Source of the DNA: Paenibacillus_D sp047238105
GTDB lineage: Bacteria > Bacillota > Bacilli > Paenibacillales > Paenibacillaceae
Assembly (NCBI RefSeq): GCF_047238105.1
Contig: NZ_JBDFMD010000001.1
Coordinates: 1,612,001-1,676,000, forward strand
Length of the DNA stretch: 64,000 bases
Direction of reading: 5' to 3'
In this document: positions 8,910-18,229 of the stretch, in pieces
How the letters are laid out: every line of letters starts with the position of its first letter
How positions within the stretch are numbered: the stretch's first letter is position 1
The notes under the pieces: generated by a model
What the model saw: only the letters and a program-made list of their open reading frames with translations
What the model was told of the DNA's origin: nothing
Database searches by the model: none
Translations under genes and position numbers: made by a program

Positions 8910-11900
8910 ATGCGTCGAGTCGAACGATTGCGGAATCTATACGAGTCGGCGATTGCAGAACTGACCCAAAGCGGAGAAACCTGGAAGAATTATTTGCGCT
9001 TTGCTTCTTCTATTTATAAGTACTCTTTTGATAACTCGCTGCTGATCTATAGTCAAAATCCAGATGCCACCATGTTGGCTCCCCTACCTATCTGGAACCA
9101 AATTGGCCGCTATGTGAAAGCAGGAGAGAAAAGCATTGCCGTCTGCGATTTCGGACAAGGCCACCCCACTCTAAGCCATTTATTTGATGTAACACAAACG
9201 ACTGGCAGGCAACTTCCTGTACTCTGGAACTTGGAGTCCATCAATCCCGATGAGCTTGCTGGAAGGCTCACTTCTTATGATACGACCAATTTGAGTGAAG
9301 CCATTGCAAGCTTATCTAGGGAAGCCACCATCTCATCCATAGATGAACTGCTTCAAGATATTGAAATTGATATTCAGGAGCATATGCTGGATTCCATTCC
9401 TCGACATGGATTAGAACAACACATGCAAGACTTAATTCAAGAGAGTATTTGTTTCCTCATTCACCACCGTTGCAATCTGCCCGAACCGGAAGATATGGAT
9501 TTCTCCACGATCATTCATTTCGATTCGTTTTCATTAACCGCACGATTAGGGCATCAAGTCAATACGCTTGCTTACGCCCTACTGCAAGATATCGCTAGGC
9601 ATGTAAAAATCATGAAAGAAGAAAGGAGTGTTACTCATGGACAAGAGAGAGAAACCGAACCTGACCTATCACGAAATAGACGGCCTGCTCTATCCCAATC
9701 TGCAAATCTCGAACGAACTGCAAGCGGACGAGCAGCCGCTGGGCCGTTACGGACGAATGGCGCTAAATTACCTGCGCAACCATCACCCACAACGCTTTCA
9801 GATTCTTCAAATGCAAGGCGACCTCATGAAGAAAATGCACCAAGTGGAACAGGAAGCCCAAGCGAAGCTGGAACAACTGATGGAGCAGCTTCTACGGCTT
9901 CGTCCCCTGCCCCAGACCGACGACACGCTGAAGCGGACACGTCATCTGAATCAGATCAAGGAGACCGCCGAAGAACTGATTTTAAACGACATCGTATTCA
10001 AGGTGAGATAACTTCATCCAAACCAACTATGGAGCCGCAAACCAGCGGTTCTTTTTTTTCGCCTGAAACTGGTGATAACCTTACGGAGAGTCGAACTGCG
10101 GAGGAAATGCTGGAAGTTCTGGTGCAACGGCATCAGGGCGTGGAAAGGCTCAAACCCCGCATTTATCAATTTGTAACCGAGCATCATCCGGTGAAACCTG
10201 CTGACCTTGTATCTATGCTAAAAAATGCGTACGGTATAGGCGGGGCTAGGGGAGACTTGGGATTTGGTCTGCAAGGGTACATGACCAGTGGCAAAGGCAT
10301 TGAGCTATTATGGACAGATACAAATGGCGAGCACGAAGTGACGCTGACCTGGAAAAAAGTTGCCTCCATCTTGCTCACCCTGATACAGGAAGGACGGTAT
10401 AGCGAAAGTCTCCCTCCTTTCCCGCCGCTAGAGCCAGAATGGTCTTTATTCAGTTATGCCGAGCAAATCGCACAAAACGAACAAGAGGAGCAGAAAACCG
10501 AAAATGCTCAGGCTTCCGCCCCGACCCAAAACCAGCTACAACCGACATCATCTCCTGTTTCCGACAATCCATTGCCAACCTCCCACGATTCGGATCCTAC
10601 CGCCACTGGTACAACCATTTCCGTTTCTACAGCAAGCAACTATCGTTTTGATCCGTCCCGCTCTCCTTACGTATCCGGTCCGAAAAGCAAATACAAGCGC
10701 AATGTGGAAGCCATTCGGTTGCTCAAGCAATTGGAGGAGGAGCAACAACAGGCTAATTCGGAAGAACAACACATCTTGGCCGGTTATGTCGGTTGGGGCG
10801 GTTTAGCCAATGCGTTCCATCCAACCGCCTCCGGCTGGGAACATGAATATGCGGAGTTAAAACAATTGTTGGATGAGGATGAATATGCAGCGGCGCGCAG
10901 TTCAACCATAACTGCCTTCTACACCGAACAAGGGATCATCCGTCCCATTCACGACACTTTAAAACGTTTCGGACTTACGGAAGGCACAGGACGGATGCTG
11001 TTAGAGCCATCCATGGGTTCAGGCAATTTCTTCTCCGTTCTTCCCTCAGAGTGGGATAACGCCGAACTGCACGGTGTGGAGCTTGATCCTTTAACCGGCC
11101 GAATCGCCCGCCAACTCTACCCAAATGCCAACATCCGTCTGCAAGGCTTTGAGACCGTGGACTGGAAGAATACTCGATTCGATGCCATATTCAGTAACGT
11201 TCCGTTTCACAATATCCGTGTGTTTGACAAACGATACACAAGCAATTATCTCATCCATGATTACTTTTTTATTAAATCACTGGACATGTTAAAACCATGC
11301 GGCATGTTGGCCTTTATCGTTAGCAAGGGCACACTGGACAAGCAAGATGCCAGTGTACGCAAGTTATTAGCACAGCAGGCTGAGTTGATCGGTGCAGTCC
11401 GTATGCCCAACACTGCCTTTCGATCCCTTGCCGGAACAACCGTTACGACGGACATCGTCTTTCTGCAGAAACGTGCCTCTCCGCGCCTCTTTCCCAATGA
11501 TGAATGGCCAGAGTGGGTAGAGGTCGGGTCGACCGATGACGATGTTCCCATTAACCGTTATTATTTGTCTCACCCTGAAATGGTACTTGGACGTATGGTC
11601 TGGGATCGCGGCATGTATGGAGCGGAGCAAACCACCGCCTGTATACCACTAGAAGGGCAAGACTTTCCCCCTGCTTTGGAGCAGGCACTTCATTCCTTGC
11701 AAGCAACAATCCCGCCTCCGGCTGCTTCATTACCGCCTTCTCTATCATCGGGGATAATGGACACCGTTGAACCGGAACGTCGTGAAGCACCAAGCGGTGC
11801 TAAAAATTTCACTTTTATCATAGAAGATAACCGCATTTACTACTGCGAAAATGATGAACTGCTCTCTCAAAATATTCAAGGAAAAAAAGCGGAGCGAATT

Positions 11901-14900
11901 AGAGGATTATGTGAAATCAGAACCGCCCTGCTTGACGTCATTGACATCCAATCACAGGAGGACGGGTATGACGAAGCTGAACTTTCAGTAGCCCAACGGC
12001 TACTCAATCAAGTGTATGATCGTTTTGTTCGTTCATACGGTGCAATAAACGAACGAGCAAATATAACGGCATTTGCTGATGATGATCAACTCCCACTCCT
12101 ACGATCCATTGAGGATTTAACTCCTGAGAAAACTTGGAGTAAAGCAGCCATTTTCTCACGTCCAACCATCCGACCAAATCGCCTCCCCGAGCATACCGAA
12201 TCTGCCCTTGAAGCGCTGCAAATTTGCCTCAATCAAAGGCTGCGAATTGACTTGCCTTATATTGCATATTTGTGCAACAAAACAACAGCCGAGGTTCGTG
12301 AGGAGCTTGGAGAACGCATCTATTTAAACCCGCAAAATTACACAGGGGACATTGATGAGGGCTGGGAGCTTGATGAAGAGTATTTGTCTGGTCACGTTAA
12401 AGACAAATTAGCCTATGCCGTATTGAAAGCTCAAGAGAATCCTATATTTAATCGAAATGTTGAAGCATTGACCCGTGTACAGCCTGCCCCTCTTCTGCCC
12501 GGAGAAATTGATTTTCGTATCGGCAGTCCGTGGATTCCCGTGCGCTATTACCGAGATTTTATGTATGAAACATTTGGCACATCACAGGTGCTTCGAAACA
12601 CGAATACTGTGGATGTTGATTACTTGGAATACACCAATACGTGGCGTGTATCGGGCAAATCATTGGAGCGAGACTCCATAAAAGTAAATCAAACATTCGG
12701 TACGGATCGTGCCAACGCGTACGCAATTTTTGAAAACAGTCTAAATTTGCAAAGCGTCACTGTTCGAGATCCCGTCCAATATTTAGACTCAACCGGGAAA
12801 GAACAAGTGAAATATGTTGTGAACGCTAAAGAAACCATGATTGCCCGAGCAAAGCAGCAACAAATGCGCGAAGCATTCGCCTCGTGGCTGTTTCGGGATA
12901 AAGAGCGAGCAGACAAACTGCTGGCGATATACAACGATAAATTTAATACGATCCGCCCTCGCCACTATGACGGTGAGCATCTGGTATTCTCTGGGATGAG
13001 TGGAGAAATGGAGCTGCGAAAACATCAAAAAGATGTAGCCGCTCGTATCCTCTATTCAGGAACGGCACTAATGGCCCACGAAGTTGGAGCCGGAAAAACG
13101 GCCGCCATGGTCGCTGCTGGCATGACCTTGAAGCGGATTGGTGTAGCACAAAAACCAATGTATTGCGTTCCCAATCACCTTACGGAGCAATGGGCCAATG
13201 AGTTTTTGCGTTTCTATCCTGGGGCCACTATTCTCGTCACAACCAAAAAAGATTTTACACCTGCCAACCGTCAACGCTTTGTGTCGCGTATCGCAATGGG
13301 CGATTATGACGCCATTATCATTGGGCACTCGCAGTTCGAGAAAATCCCGATTTCCCGCGAACGGCAGGAACGGCTTTTAGAAGATGAAATCCACAATGTG
13401 GCACGCATGATCGATCAGATGAAAAAAGAAAAAGGAGACGACTGGAGCATTAAGCAGATGGTCGTATTTGAAAAAAATCTGAAATCCCGGCTGGAACGTT
13501 TGGTTAATGAAGGGAAAAAGGACGACCTGCTCACCTTCGAGCAACTTGGCGTAGATATGCTGTTTGTCGATGAAGCTCACGCTTATAAGAATTGCTTTAC
13601 GTATACAAAAATGCGGAATGTGGCCGGAATTGGCAAGTCAAGCAGCCAGCGGGCCACTGATATGATGCTCAAATGCCAATACCTGCAAGAGGTGAATAAC
13701 GGGAGAGGTGTTGTTTTCGCGACGGGTACACCAATAAGCAATAGCATGTCCGAAATGTATGTGATGCAACGTTACCTTCAGCCGCGTCTGCTACAAAAAC
13801 TCGGTCTAGACTTCTTTGACAACTGGGCCGCGACTTTTGGTGAAGTTGTGACCTCTCTGGAAATGACACCAGAAGGCAGCGGCTATCGAATGAAATCCCG
13901 TTTCGCCAAGTTTCATAATTTGCCTGAACTGATGAGTCTGTTTCAATTGGTCACAGATATCCAGACCGCCGATATGCTGAATCTCCCCACTCCTGGACTG
14001 AAGGATGAGAAAGCAACCGTGGTCGTCAGTGAATGCTCGCCATTTCAACGGCAGATCATGGACGAGTTTGTGGTTCGCGCCGAGAAAATTCGTAAAAATG
14101 AAGTCGATGCATCCGAAGACAATATGCTAAAACTCACCCATGAAGCCAAGCTCATGTCCATTGATCCGAGGTTGCTCGACGAGGGCGCTCCATCTGATCC
14201 GCATTCTAAACTCAATAGCTGCATCGGCAATGTCTTTGACATTTGGCAGCACACTCATGAGGATCGACTAACACAAGTGATCTTTTGCGACAGCGGTACT
14301 CCAAAACCCGGGCAGTTCAACGTATATGATGAAATAAAGGTGCAATTGACGGCTCAAGGCGTGCCGGAAGGAGAAATTGCCTTTATTCACGATGCGAAAA
14401 CAGACGTACAAAGAGAAGAATTATTTGAAAGCGTGCGCCGCGGCGGAGTTCGCATTCTACTTGGCTCCACTGTGAAAATGGGAACGGGAACGAATGTGCA
14501 GGATCGGCTTATTGCCGCTCACCATCTAGATTGTCCTTGGCGTCCGGCTGATATTACCCAACGGGATGGACGTATTTTGCGGCAAGGTAATCGGAACGAG
14601 ACGGTTCAGATCTTTCGTTACGTAACCAAGGGAACATTTGACGCCTACCTGTGGCAAATTCAAGAGCAGAAGCTTCGCTACATCTCCCAAGTCATGAGTG
14701 GCAAGAGTATTTCCCGTTCCTGCGAGGATGCCGACGAAACCGTTTTAACGGCTGCCGAAGTCAAGGCCGTGGCTACCGGCAACCCGCTGCTCGCTGAAAA
14801 AATGCACGTAGATAATGAAGTTGCGCGATTGAAACTGCTGAAAGCCAACTGGCAAAATGAGCAAACGGTGCTCGAAAACAAAATTCAAAGAAGCTACCCA

Positions 14901-15479
14901 ACGATGATTACAGTCTGCGATGAAAAACGGAAAAAGGTTTTGACCGATATTCAGACGGCGGAACAACATCGCCAGACATCCTTTTCAATTCAATTTGATG
15001 GCAAGACTTATGAAGAACGGCCCGAGGCCGGAGAAGTTCTGCTTGTGTTGGCAAACATGGCCGAGGCGGGGCAACCTGCGGTACAGATTGGTCAATTTTT
15101 CGGCTTCCCGCTATACCTGCTTCGTTCTGTTTTTGAATCTGTCCATCTGCAAGTACATGGAGCGGAAACCTACTCCATCGAGCTTGGAGAATCGGCATTG
15201 GGGAATCTATCACGGTTGGAGAACCTGATTGCCAAAATTCCAGCAATGCTCCGGGAGATCGAGCAAAGTCGAGAAGATACTATGGAGAAGCTTGCAGCCG
15301 CGCAGAAGGAGATTGGTAGACCATTTGAAGAGGAACAGAAGTTGCAACAACTAGTGGCTCGACAATCCGAAATCAATTCAACACTGGAGTTTAAAGAACT
15401 GCAAGACCAAGAACAGTTTAATGGGGAAATCGTTGAGGGAAATCTTTCTCATGACATGGAGATTGACAGAGAGAACTGA
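8910..15479 (+). CDS. Giant polyvalent protein: ArdC-like N-terminus, N6-methyltransferase-like domain, SNF2-type helicase
   Basis: 2189 residues, with the ribosome binding site AAAGGAG well placed before ATG. Residues ~1-110 resemble the ArdC/LtrC ssDNA-binding N-domain (YSFDNSLLIYSQNPDA). Residues ~240-370 are a low-complexity linker that overlaps a second gene in another frame. Residues ~680-830 form a Rossmann methyltransferase with SAM motif EPSMGSGNFF near 699 and motif IV as SNVPF near 762, where classical N6-adenine enzymes have NPPY/F. Residues ~1370-1900 are an SF2/SNF2 helicase: HEVGAGKT (~1390), FVDEAHAYKN (~1551), and QRDGRILRQGN (~1885). The C-terminus is coiled coil. Such proteins travel with conjugative elements and are thought to protect or process the incoming DNA; that role is inferred. 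Real methylation activity is uncertain because of the motif IV variant. Confidence 0.85.
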   Translation: MRRVERLRNLYESAIAELTQSGETWKNYLRFASSIYKYSFDNSLLIYSQNPDATMLAPLPIWNQIGRYVKAGEKSIAVCDFGQGHPTLSHLFDVTQTTGRQLPVLWNLESINPDELAGRLTSYDTTNLSEAIASLSREATISSIDELLQDIEIDIQEHMLDSIPRHGLEQHMQDLIQESICFLIHHRCNLPEPEDMDFSTIIHFDSFSLTARLGHQVNTLAYALLQDIARHVKIMKEERSVTHGQERETEPDLSRNRRPALSQSANLERTASGRAAAGPLRTNGAKLPAQPSPTTLSDSSNARRPHEENAPSGTGSPSEAGTTDGAASTASSPAPDRRHAEADTSSESDQGDRRRTDFKRHRIQGEITSSKPTMEPQTSGSFFSPETGDNLTESRTAEEMLEVLVQRHQGVERLKPRIYQFVTEHHPVKPADLVSMLKNAYGIGGARGDLGFGLQGYMTSGKGIELLWTDTNGEHEVTLTWKKVASILLTLIQEGRYSESLPPFPPLEPEWSLFSYAEQIAQNEQEEQKTENAQASAPTQNQLQPTSSPVSDNPLPTSHDSDPTATGTTISVSTASNYRFDPSRSPYVSGPKSKYKRNVEAIRLLKQLEEEQQQANSEEQHILAGYVGWGGLANAFHPTASGWEHEYAELKQLLDEDEYAAARSSTITAFYTEQGIIRPIHDTLKRFGLTEGTGRMLLEPSMGSGNFFSVLPSEWDNAELHGVELDPLTGRIARQLYPNANIRLQGFETVDWKNTRFDAIFSNVPFHNIRVFDKRYTSNYLIHDYFFIKSLDMLKPCGMLAFIVSKGTLDKQDASVRKLLAQQAELIGAVRMPNTAFRSLAGTTVTTDIVFLQKRASPRLFPNDEWPEWVEVGSTDDDVPINRYYLSHPEMVLGRMVWDRGMYGAEQTTACIPLEGQDFPPALEQALHSLQATIPPPAASLPPSLSSGIMDTVEPERREAPSGAKNFTFIIEDNRIYYCENDELLSQNIQGKKAERIRGLCEIRTALLDVIDIQSQEDGYDEAELSVAQRLLNQVYDRFVRSYGAINERANITAFADDDQLPLLRSIEDLTPEKTWSKAAIFSRPTIRPNRLPEHTESALEALQICLNQRLRIDLPYIAYLCNKTTAEVREELGERIYLNPQNYTGDIDEGWELDEEYLSGHVKDKLAYAVLKAQENPIFNRNVEALTRVQPAPLLPGEIDFRIGSPWIPVRYYRDFMYETFGTSQVLRNTNTVDVDYLEYTNTWRVSGKSLERDSIKVNQTFGTDRANAYAIFENSLNLQSVTVRDPVQYLDSTGKEQVKYVVNAKETMIARAKQQQMREAFASWLFRDKERADKLLAIYNDKFNTIRPRHYDGEHLVFSGMSGEMELRKHQKDVAARILYSGTALMAHEVGAGKTAAMVAAGMTLKRIGVAQKPMYCVPNHLTEQWANEFLRFYPGATILVTTKKDFTPANRQRFVSRIAMGDYDAIIIGHSQFEKIPISRERQERLLEDEIHNVARMIDQMKKEKGDDWSIKQMVVFEKNLKSRLERLVNEGKKDDLLTFEQLGVDMLFVDEAHAYKNCFTYTKMRNVAGIGKSSSQRATDMMLKCQYLQEVNNGRGVVFATGTPISNSMSEMYVMQRYLQPRLLQKLGLDFFDNWAATFGEVVTSLEMTPEGSGYRMKSRFAKFHNLPELMSLFQLVTDIQTADMLNLPTPGLKDEKATVVVSECSPFQRQIMDEFVVRAEKIRKNEVDASEDNMLKLTHEAKLMSIDPRLLDEGAPSDPHSKLNSCIGNVFDIWQHTHEDRLTQVIFCDSGTPKPGQFNVYDEIKVQLTAQGVPEGEIAFIHDAKTDVQREELFESVRRGGVRILLGSTVKMGTGTNVQDRLIAAHHLDCPWRPADITQRDGRILRQGNRNETVQIFRYVTKGTFDAYLWQIQEQKLRYISQVMSGKSISRSCEDADETVLTAAEVKAVATGNPLLAEKMHVDNEVARLKLLKANWQNEQTVLENKIQRSYPTMITVCDEKRKKVLTDIQTAEQHRQTSFSIQFDGKTYEERPEAGEVLLVLANMAEAGQPAVQIGQFFGFPLYLLRSVFESVHLQVHGAETYSIELGESALGNLSRLENLIAKIPAMLREIEQSREDTMEKLAAAQKEIGRPFEEEQKLQQLVARQSEINSTLEFKELQDQEQFNGEIVEGNLSHDMEIDREN
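9637..10011 (+). CDS. TnpV-like protein nested out of frame inside the giant helicase gene
   Basis: A 124-residue product read in the +1 frame relative to the surrounding 2189-codon gene. It has its own ribosome binding site (AAAGGAG, 9622-9628) eight bases before ATG 9637. Its composition is that of a normal folded protein (YGRMALNYLRNHHPQRF, then a heptad-rich helix, then RHLNQIKETAEELILNDIVF) and it follows the TnpV pattern as I recall it: a YHE..G.LYPNL opening, a GRYGRMAL..L..H core and an N.IK..AEE...N.I ending. The overlapping frame, in contrast, is Ser/Pro/Arg/Thr-rich and featureless. This suggests that the small gene is real and that the large protein uses the antiphase as a linker. 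TnpV was named from transposons, but its function is unknown. Confidence 0.65.
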   Translation: MDKREKPNLTYHEIDGLLYPNLQISNELQADEQPLGRYGRMALNYLRNHHPQRFQILQMQGDLMKKMHQVEQEAQAKLEQLMEQLLRLRPLPQTDDTLKRTRHLNQIKETAEELILNDIVFKVR

Positions 15480-15544
15480 GATAAGTTTCCCTCGTTATTT
15501 CCCCAATTTTCTACACTAGAAAGGGGATTTAAGGCACTGCTCAA

Positions 15545-16294
15545 TTATCTAGTAAAAATTCTTTTTATTTTTTTCTTCAAGTTCTTCGAAATTCTGCTTT
15601 CTCTTCTATTTTTCTTTATCAGCATTTCTTTAAACATCATCATTATCCCAAAAAACATTATTGCCAAAAGAACTAATAAGAGTGCATAAGTGATGTTCCA
15701 CCATTTGGGCACCCATTCAAGAGGAACAATTAAATGAGCAATTGTAAAATAAAGAATAACCGCACTTATCCAAAATACAAATACTGACAAGTGATAAACA
15801 ATTCTAAATATGCTAGATAGTACAACAAAGAAGGGATTGTTAAATGTATCACTGATAAATTGCTTGTGATCCTCATAAATAGTATCATGAGCATTCCAGT
15901 ATTCATCTTCAATCATAGGAAACAGTCCATTTATTTTATCTAAAAGCTCACGTTCATTGACTCTGCTCTCCTCTTCTTTATATTTAATGTAGACTTTCCT
16001 AAGTTTATGAAAGTAGTCCAATATAAACGATGAGGCTATTAATCGAATTTTTGATTCTTTACCCGAATATTCCTGAATGAAAGTATCAATCATCTTTAAT
16101 TTCTCATTTTTATCTTCAGTCGCTACAATAAGGGACAATTGTTCAAACATTGGGGAATAAATCTCGTTGTAGCTTGTGTTCAGCTCCTTTAGAAATGCTT
16201 CTCTTTTTTTTGATCGATGATTGAATTGATAACCTATATACGCAGTCACCAATGCAACAATAATAACCGATAGATCAACACCCCAAATTTTCAT
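15545..16294 (-). CDS. Membrane protein, third gene of the Gabija-like operon
   Basis: 249 residues. One N-terminal membrane helix (LSVIIVALVTAYIGYQF) is followed by about 120 residues of charged, helical cytoplasmic sequence, two further membrane helices (about 165-190 and 200-225) and a Lys/Arg-rich tail. No known family was recognised. The start lies 2 bases after the stop of the UvrD-like gene and has an AAGGGG ribosome binding site, so it is surely co-transcribed. Gabija is normally described with two genes. The position suggests an accessory or effector acting at the membrane, but this rests on context alone. Codon use is AT-rich like the other genes of the island. Confidence 0.7.
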   Translation of the reverse strand: MKIWGVDLSVIIVALVTAYIGYQFNHRSKKREAFLKELNTSYNEIYSPMFEQLSLIVATEDKNEKLKMIDTFIQEYSGKESKIRLIASSFILDYFHKLRKVYIKYKEEESRVNERELLDKINGLFPMIEDEYWNAHDTIYEDHKQFISDTFNNPFFVVLSSIFRIVYHLSVFVFWISAVILYFTIAHLIVPLEWVPKWWNITYALLLVLLAIMFFGIMMMFKEMLIKKNRRESRISKNLKKKIKRIFTR

Positions 16295-16296
16295 TT

Positions 16297-18225
16297 TTAG
16301 CCCCTTGCTTCTGTAATATTTCTAACTTCAACATTTGCATTCTGTAATATCTGATATAGAGATGAAATATTATTACTAAATTGAGGTCTCACCTGAAGAT
16401 TTCCATAATGTAAGATTTCTCTGGATTCACTGAAAGTGAAAAAGCATTGCTTCTTAGCTCTCGACAATGCAACAAAAAATGCACACATATCTGCAGTTCT
16501 CTGTGTTCGGAAACTCCAAAATGCATCGTCTTCTAGTCCTAGAAATATGACAGTATCATATTCCAATCCTTTACTCTTATGAATTGTCATTATGGGTATA
16601 CTAAACAATCCCAAGAAATCAGAAATAGCTTTACTCCAGTCTAAATATTTCAAATAAGCAGTTGTAAGTTTTTCAATTGTTTCATCAACTAATTGACTGA
16701 AAAACACCCCGCTAGCATACTTTGGATATAATCGAAAGAGTTTTTCCGTCTCAATAAAGGAAAAAATTCCGTTAACAACCTTTTCAATCTTTTGTTTACA
16801 ACTATTTTCATCATTTATCGCTTGAATAAATTCACGTTTAATTTGGAGGATATGTTCATCAAGTTTCGATTCCATTTTTAATATTTTTGTATGATCCTGA
16901 TCAGGATCATAACCTTGTACAAAAGACAAAACTTCTGAAACCCGTACCCATGAATCATGTGTTTTTTCTGTTGTAGCTAGTTTAAGAAAATCAACAATTA
17001 GCTGTACACATTCTTCTGATAGTAAATCTTGGTATTCTTTTTCAATTCGAGCTTGAACACCTTGTTTTCCTAACTCCACAATTATATTTCGGGCATAAAT
17101 ATGTTCATGTTGCTTTACAAGTATACAAATATCGCGTGGAGTCACATTTTCTTGCTGTATTCTTTTTGCTACACTCGAAGCTACAAAAAAAGCCTCATCT
17201 AAATGGGTTTGAAAATTCCAAACCTCACATACTCCCTCTAAATCATTATGTTTGCTAGAAACTGTGACATCCGCAGTATTTTCATTGATAATCTTAGCCA
17301 TAACATTTTGAATTTCTATTAATCTAGGAGCAGACCTATGATTATGTGTTAACTCAATTTGACTTGCATTAAAATCATGGTTGAACTGTTGAAATGAATC
17401 GGAAAGTGCGCCAGCCCATCCCATAATTCTCTGTTTATCATCCCCTACACTTGTCAATATTGCAGAAGATTCTAAGAATATTGTTTTTACCAATTCATAT
17501 TGTAAGTAAGTTGTATCTTGAAATTCATCCAAAAAAACGTGACTATATGTCACCTGAAGCGCCTTCTTGATTAATGGGTTCTGGTTAAGCAAATAATCAG
17601 CAAGTTTTGAAATCATAGGGAACGTCAATGAGCCCGGAAACCCATTCCTACCATGAATCATAACATCCCAAAGCCTTATCAAAATCCAGGTATAGATATC
17701 ATCTCCATCATCATAAATTGGAAGAACATCCTCCGTTAAGCGCCTATACAAGAGATTAAAGTTAATCTCATGCTGCCAATTAGGATGATTAGGATGGCGT
17801 TCAATGATATAACCAGTAGCTATTTCTCGAATGTCCCTATTATTAGTTACAATCTTATAGTGTTTTACTGGACGATAAGCATCTGGTAAGCCTAATCTAA
17901 AACGATCTAATAATTGTTTAGAAAACGAATCAAATGTCCTTGATTCGAACCTTGCAGCCAGTTCTTTTCCACACCGCAATTCTACCCTTTTCTTCAAGTT
18001 TTCCGCCGCGTCTTTCTTAAAACTAATAGCCAAGATTTTTTGTGGGTTTGGGCATAAATTTGTTTGTAATAAAAAGCACGCACGTTGAGCTAACAGCTCA
18101 GTTTTTCCCGCTCCTGGCCCTGCTAAAATAAGATTATTTAGCTCCGATTTAACTGCTATCTCTGCTGCTGGTTCCAATGTAATTCCTTCCGATGGACGCC
18201 AGCTTTCTGATTTTATATATGTCAT
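16297..18225 (-). CDS. UvrD/PcrA-like helicase, GajB-type
   Basis: 642 residues with intact superfamily 1 motifs: Walker A (AGPGAGKTELLAQRA, near residue 35), motif Ia (ISFKKDAA), motif II (VFLDEFQDT), motif III (GDDKQRIMGWAG), motif V (TIHKSKGLEYDTVIFLGLED) and motif VI (VALSRAKKQ). It lies 4 bases downstream of the OLD-family gene, the gene order of Gabija (gajA then gajB), where the helicase-like subunit senses or amplifies the signal from nuclease action on phage DNA. It is longer than the best-known GajB (about 500 residues). A general repair role is less likely given the pairing and the island context. Confidence 0.8.
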   Translation of the reverse strand: MTYIKSESWRPSEGITLEPAAEIAVKSELNNLILAGPGAGKTELLAQRACFLLQTNLCPNPQKILAISFKKDAAENLKKRVELRCGKELAARFESRTFDSFSKQLLDRFRLGLPDAYRPVKHYKIVTNNRDIREIATGYIIERHPNHPNWQHEINFNLLYRRLTEDVLPIYDDGDDIYTWILIRLWDVMIHGRNGFPGSLTFPMISKLADYLLNQNPLIKKALQVTYSHVFLDEFQDTTYLQYELVKTIFLESSAILTSVGDDKQRIMGWAGALSDSFQQFNHDFNASQIELTHNHRSAPRLIEIQNVMAKIINENTADVTVSSKHNDLEGVCEVWNFQTHLDEAFFVASSVAKRIQQENVTPRDICILVKQHEHIYARNIIVELGKQGVQARIEKEYQDLLSEECVQLIVDFLKLATTEKTHDSWVRVSEVLSFVQGYDPDQDHTKILKMESKLDEHILQIKREFIQAINDENSCKQKIEKVVNGIFSFIETEKLFRLYPKYASGVFFSQLVDETIEKLTTAYLKYLDWSKAISDFLGLFSIPIMTIHKSKGLEYDTVIFLGLEDDAFWSFRTQRTADMCAFFVALSRAKKQCFFTFSESREILHYGNLQVRPQFSNNISSLYQILQNANVEVRNITEARG

Positions 18226-18229
18226 GATC

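Noticed and set aside
12475..15376. Several short open frames within the helicase gene
   Set aside because: Unlike the TnpV-like gene they have no ribosome binding site or protein-like composition.
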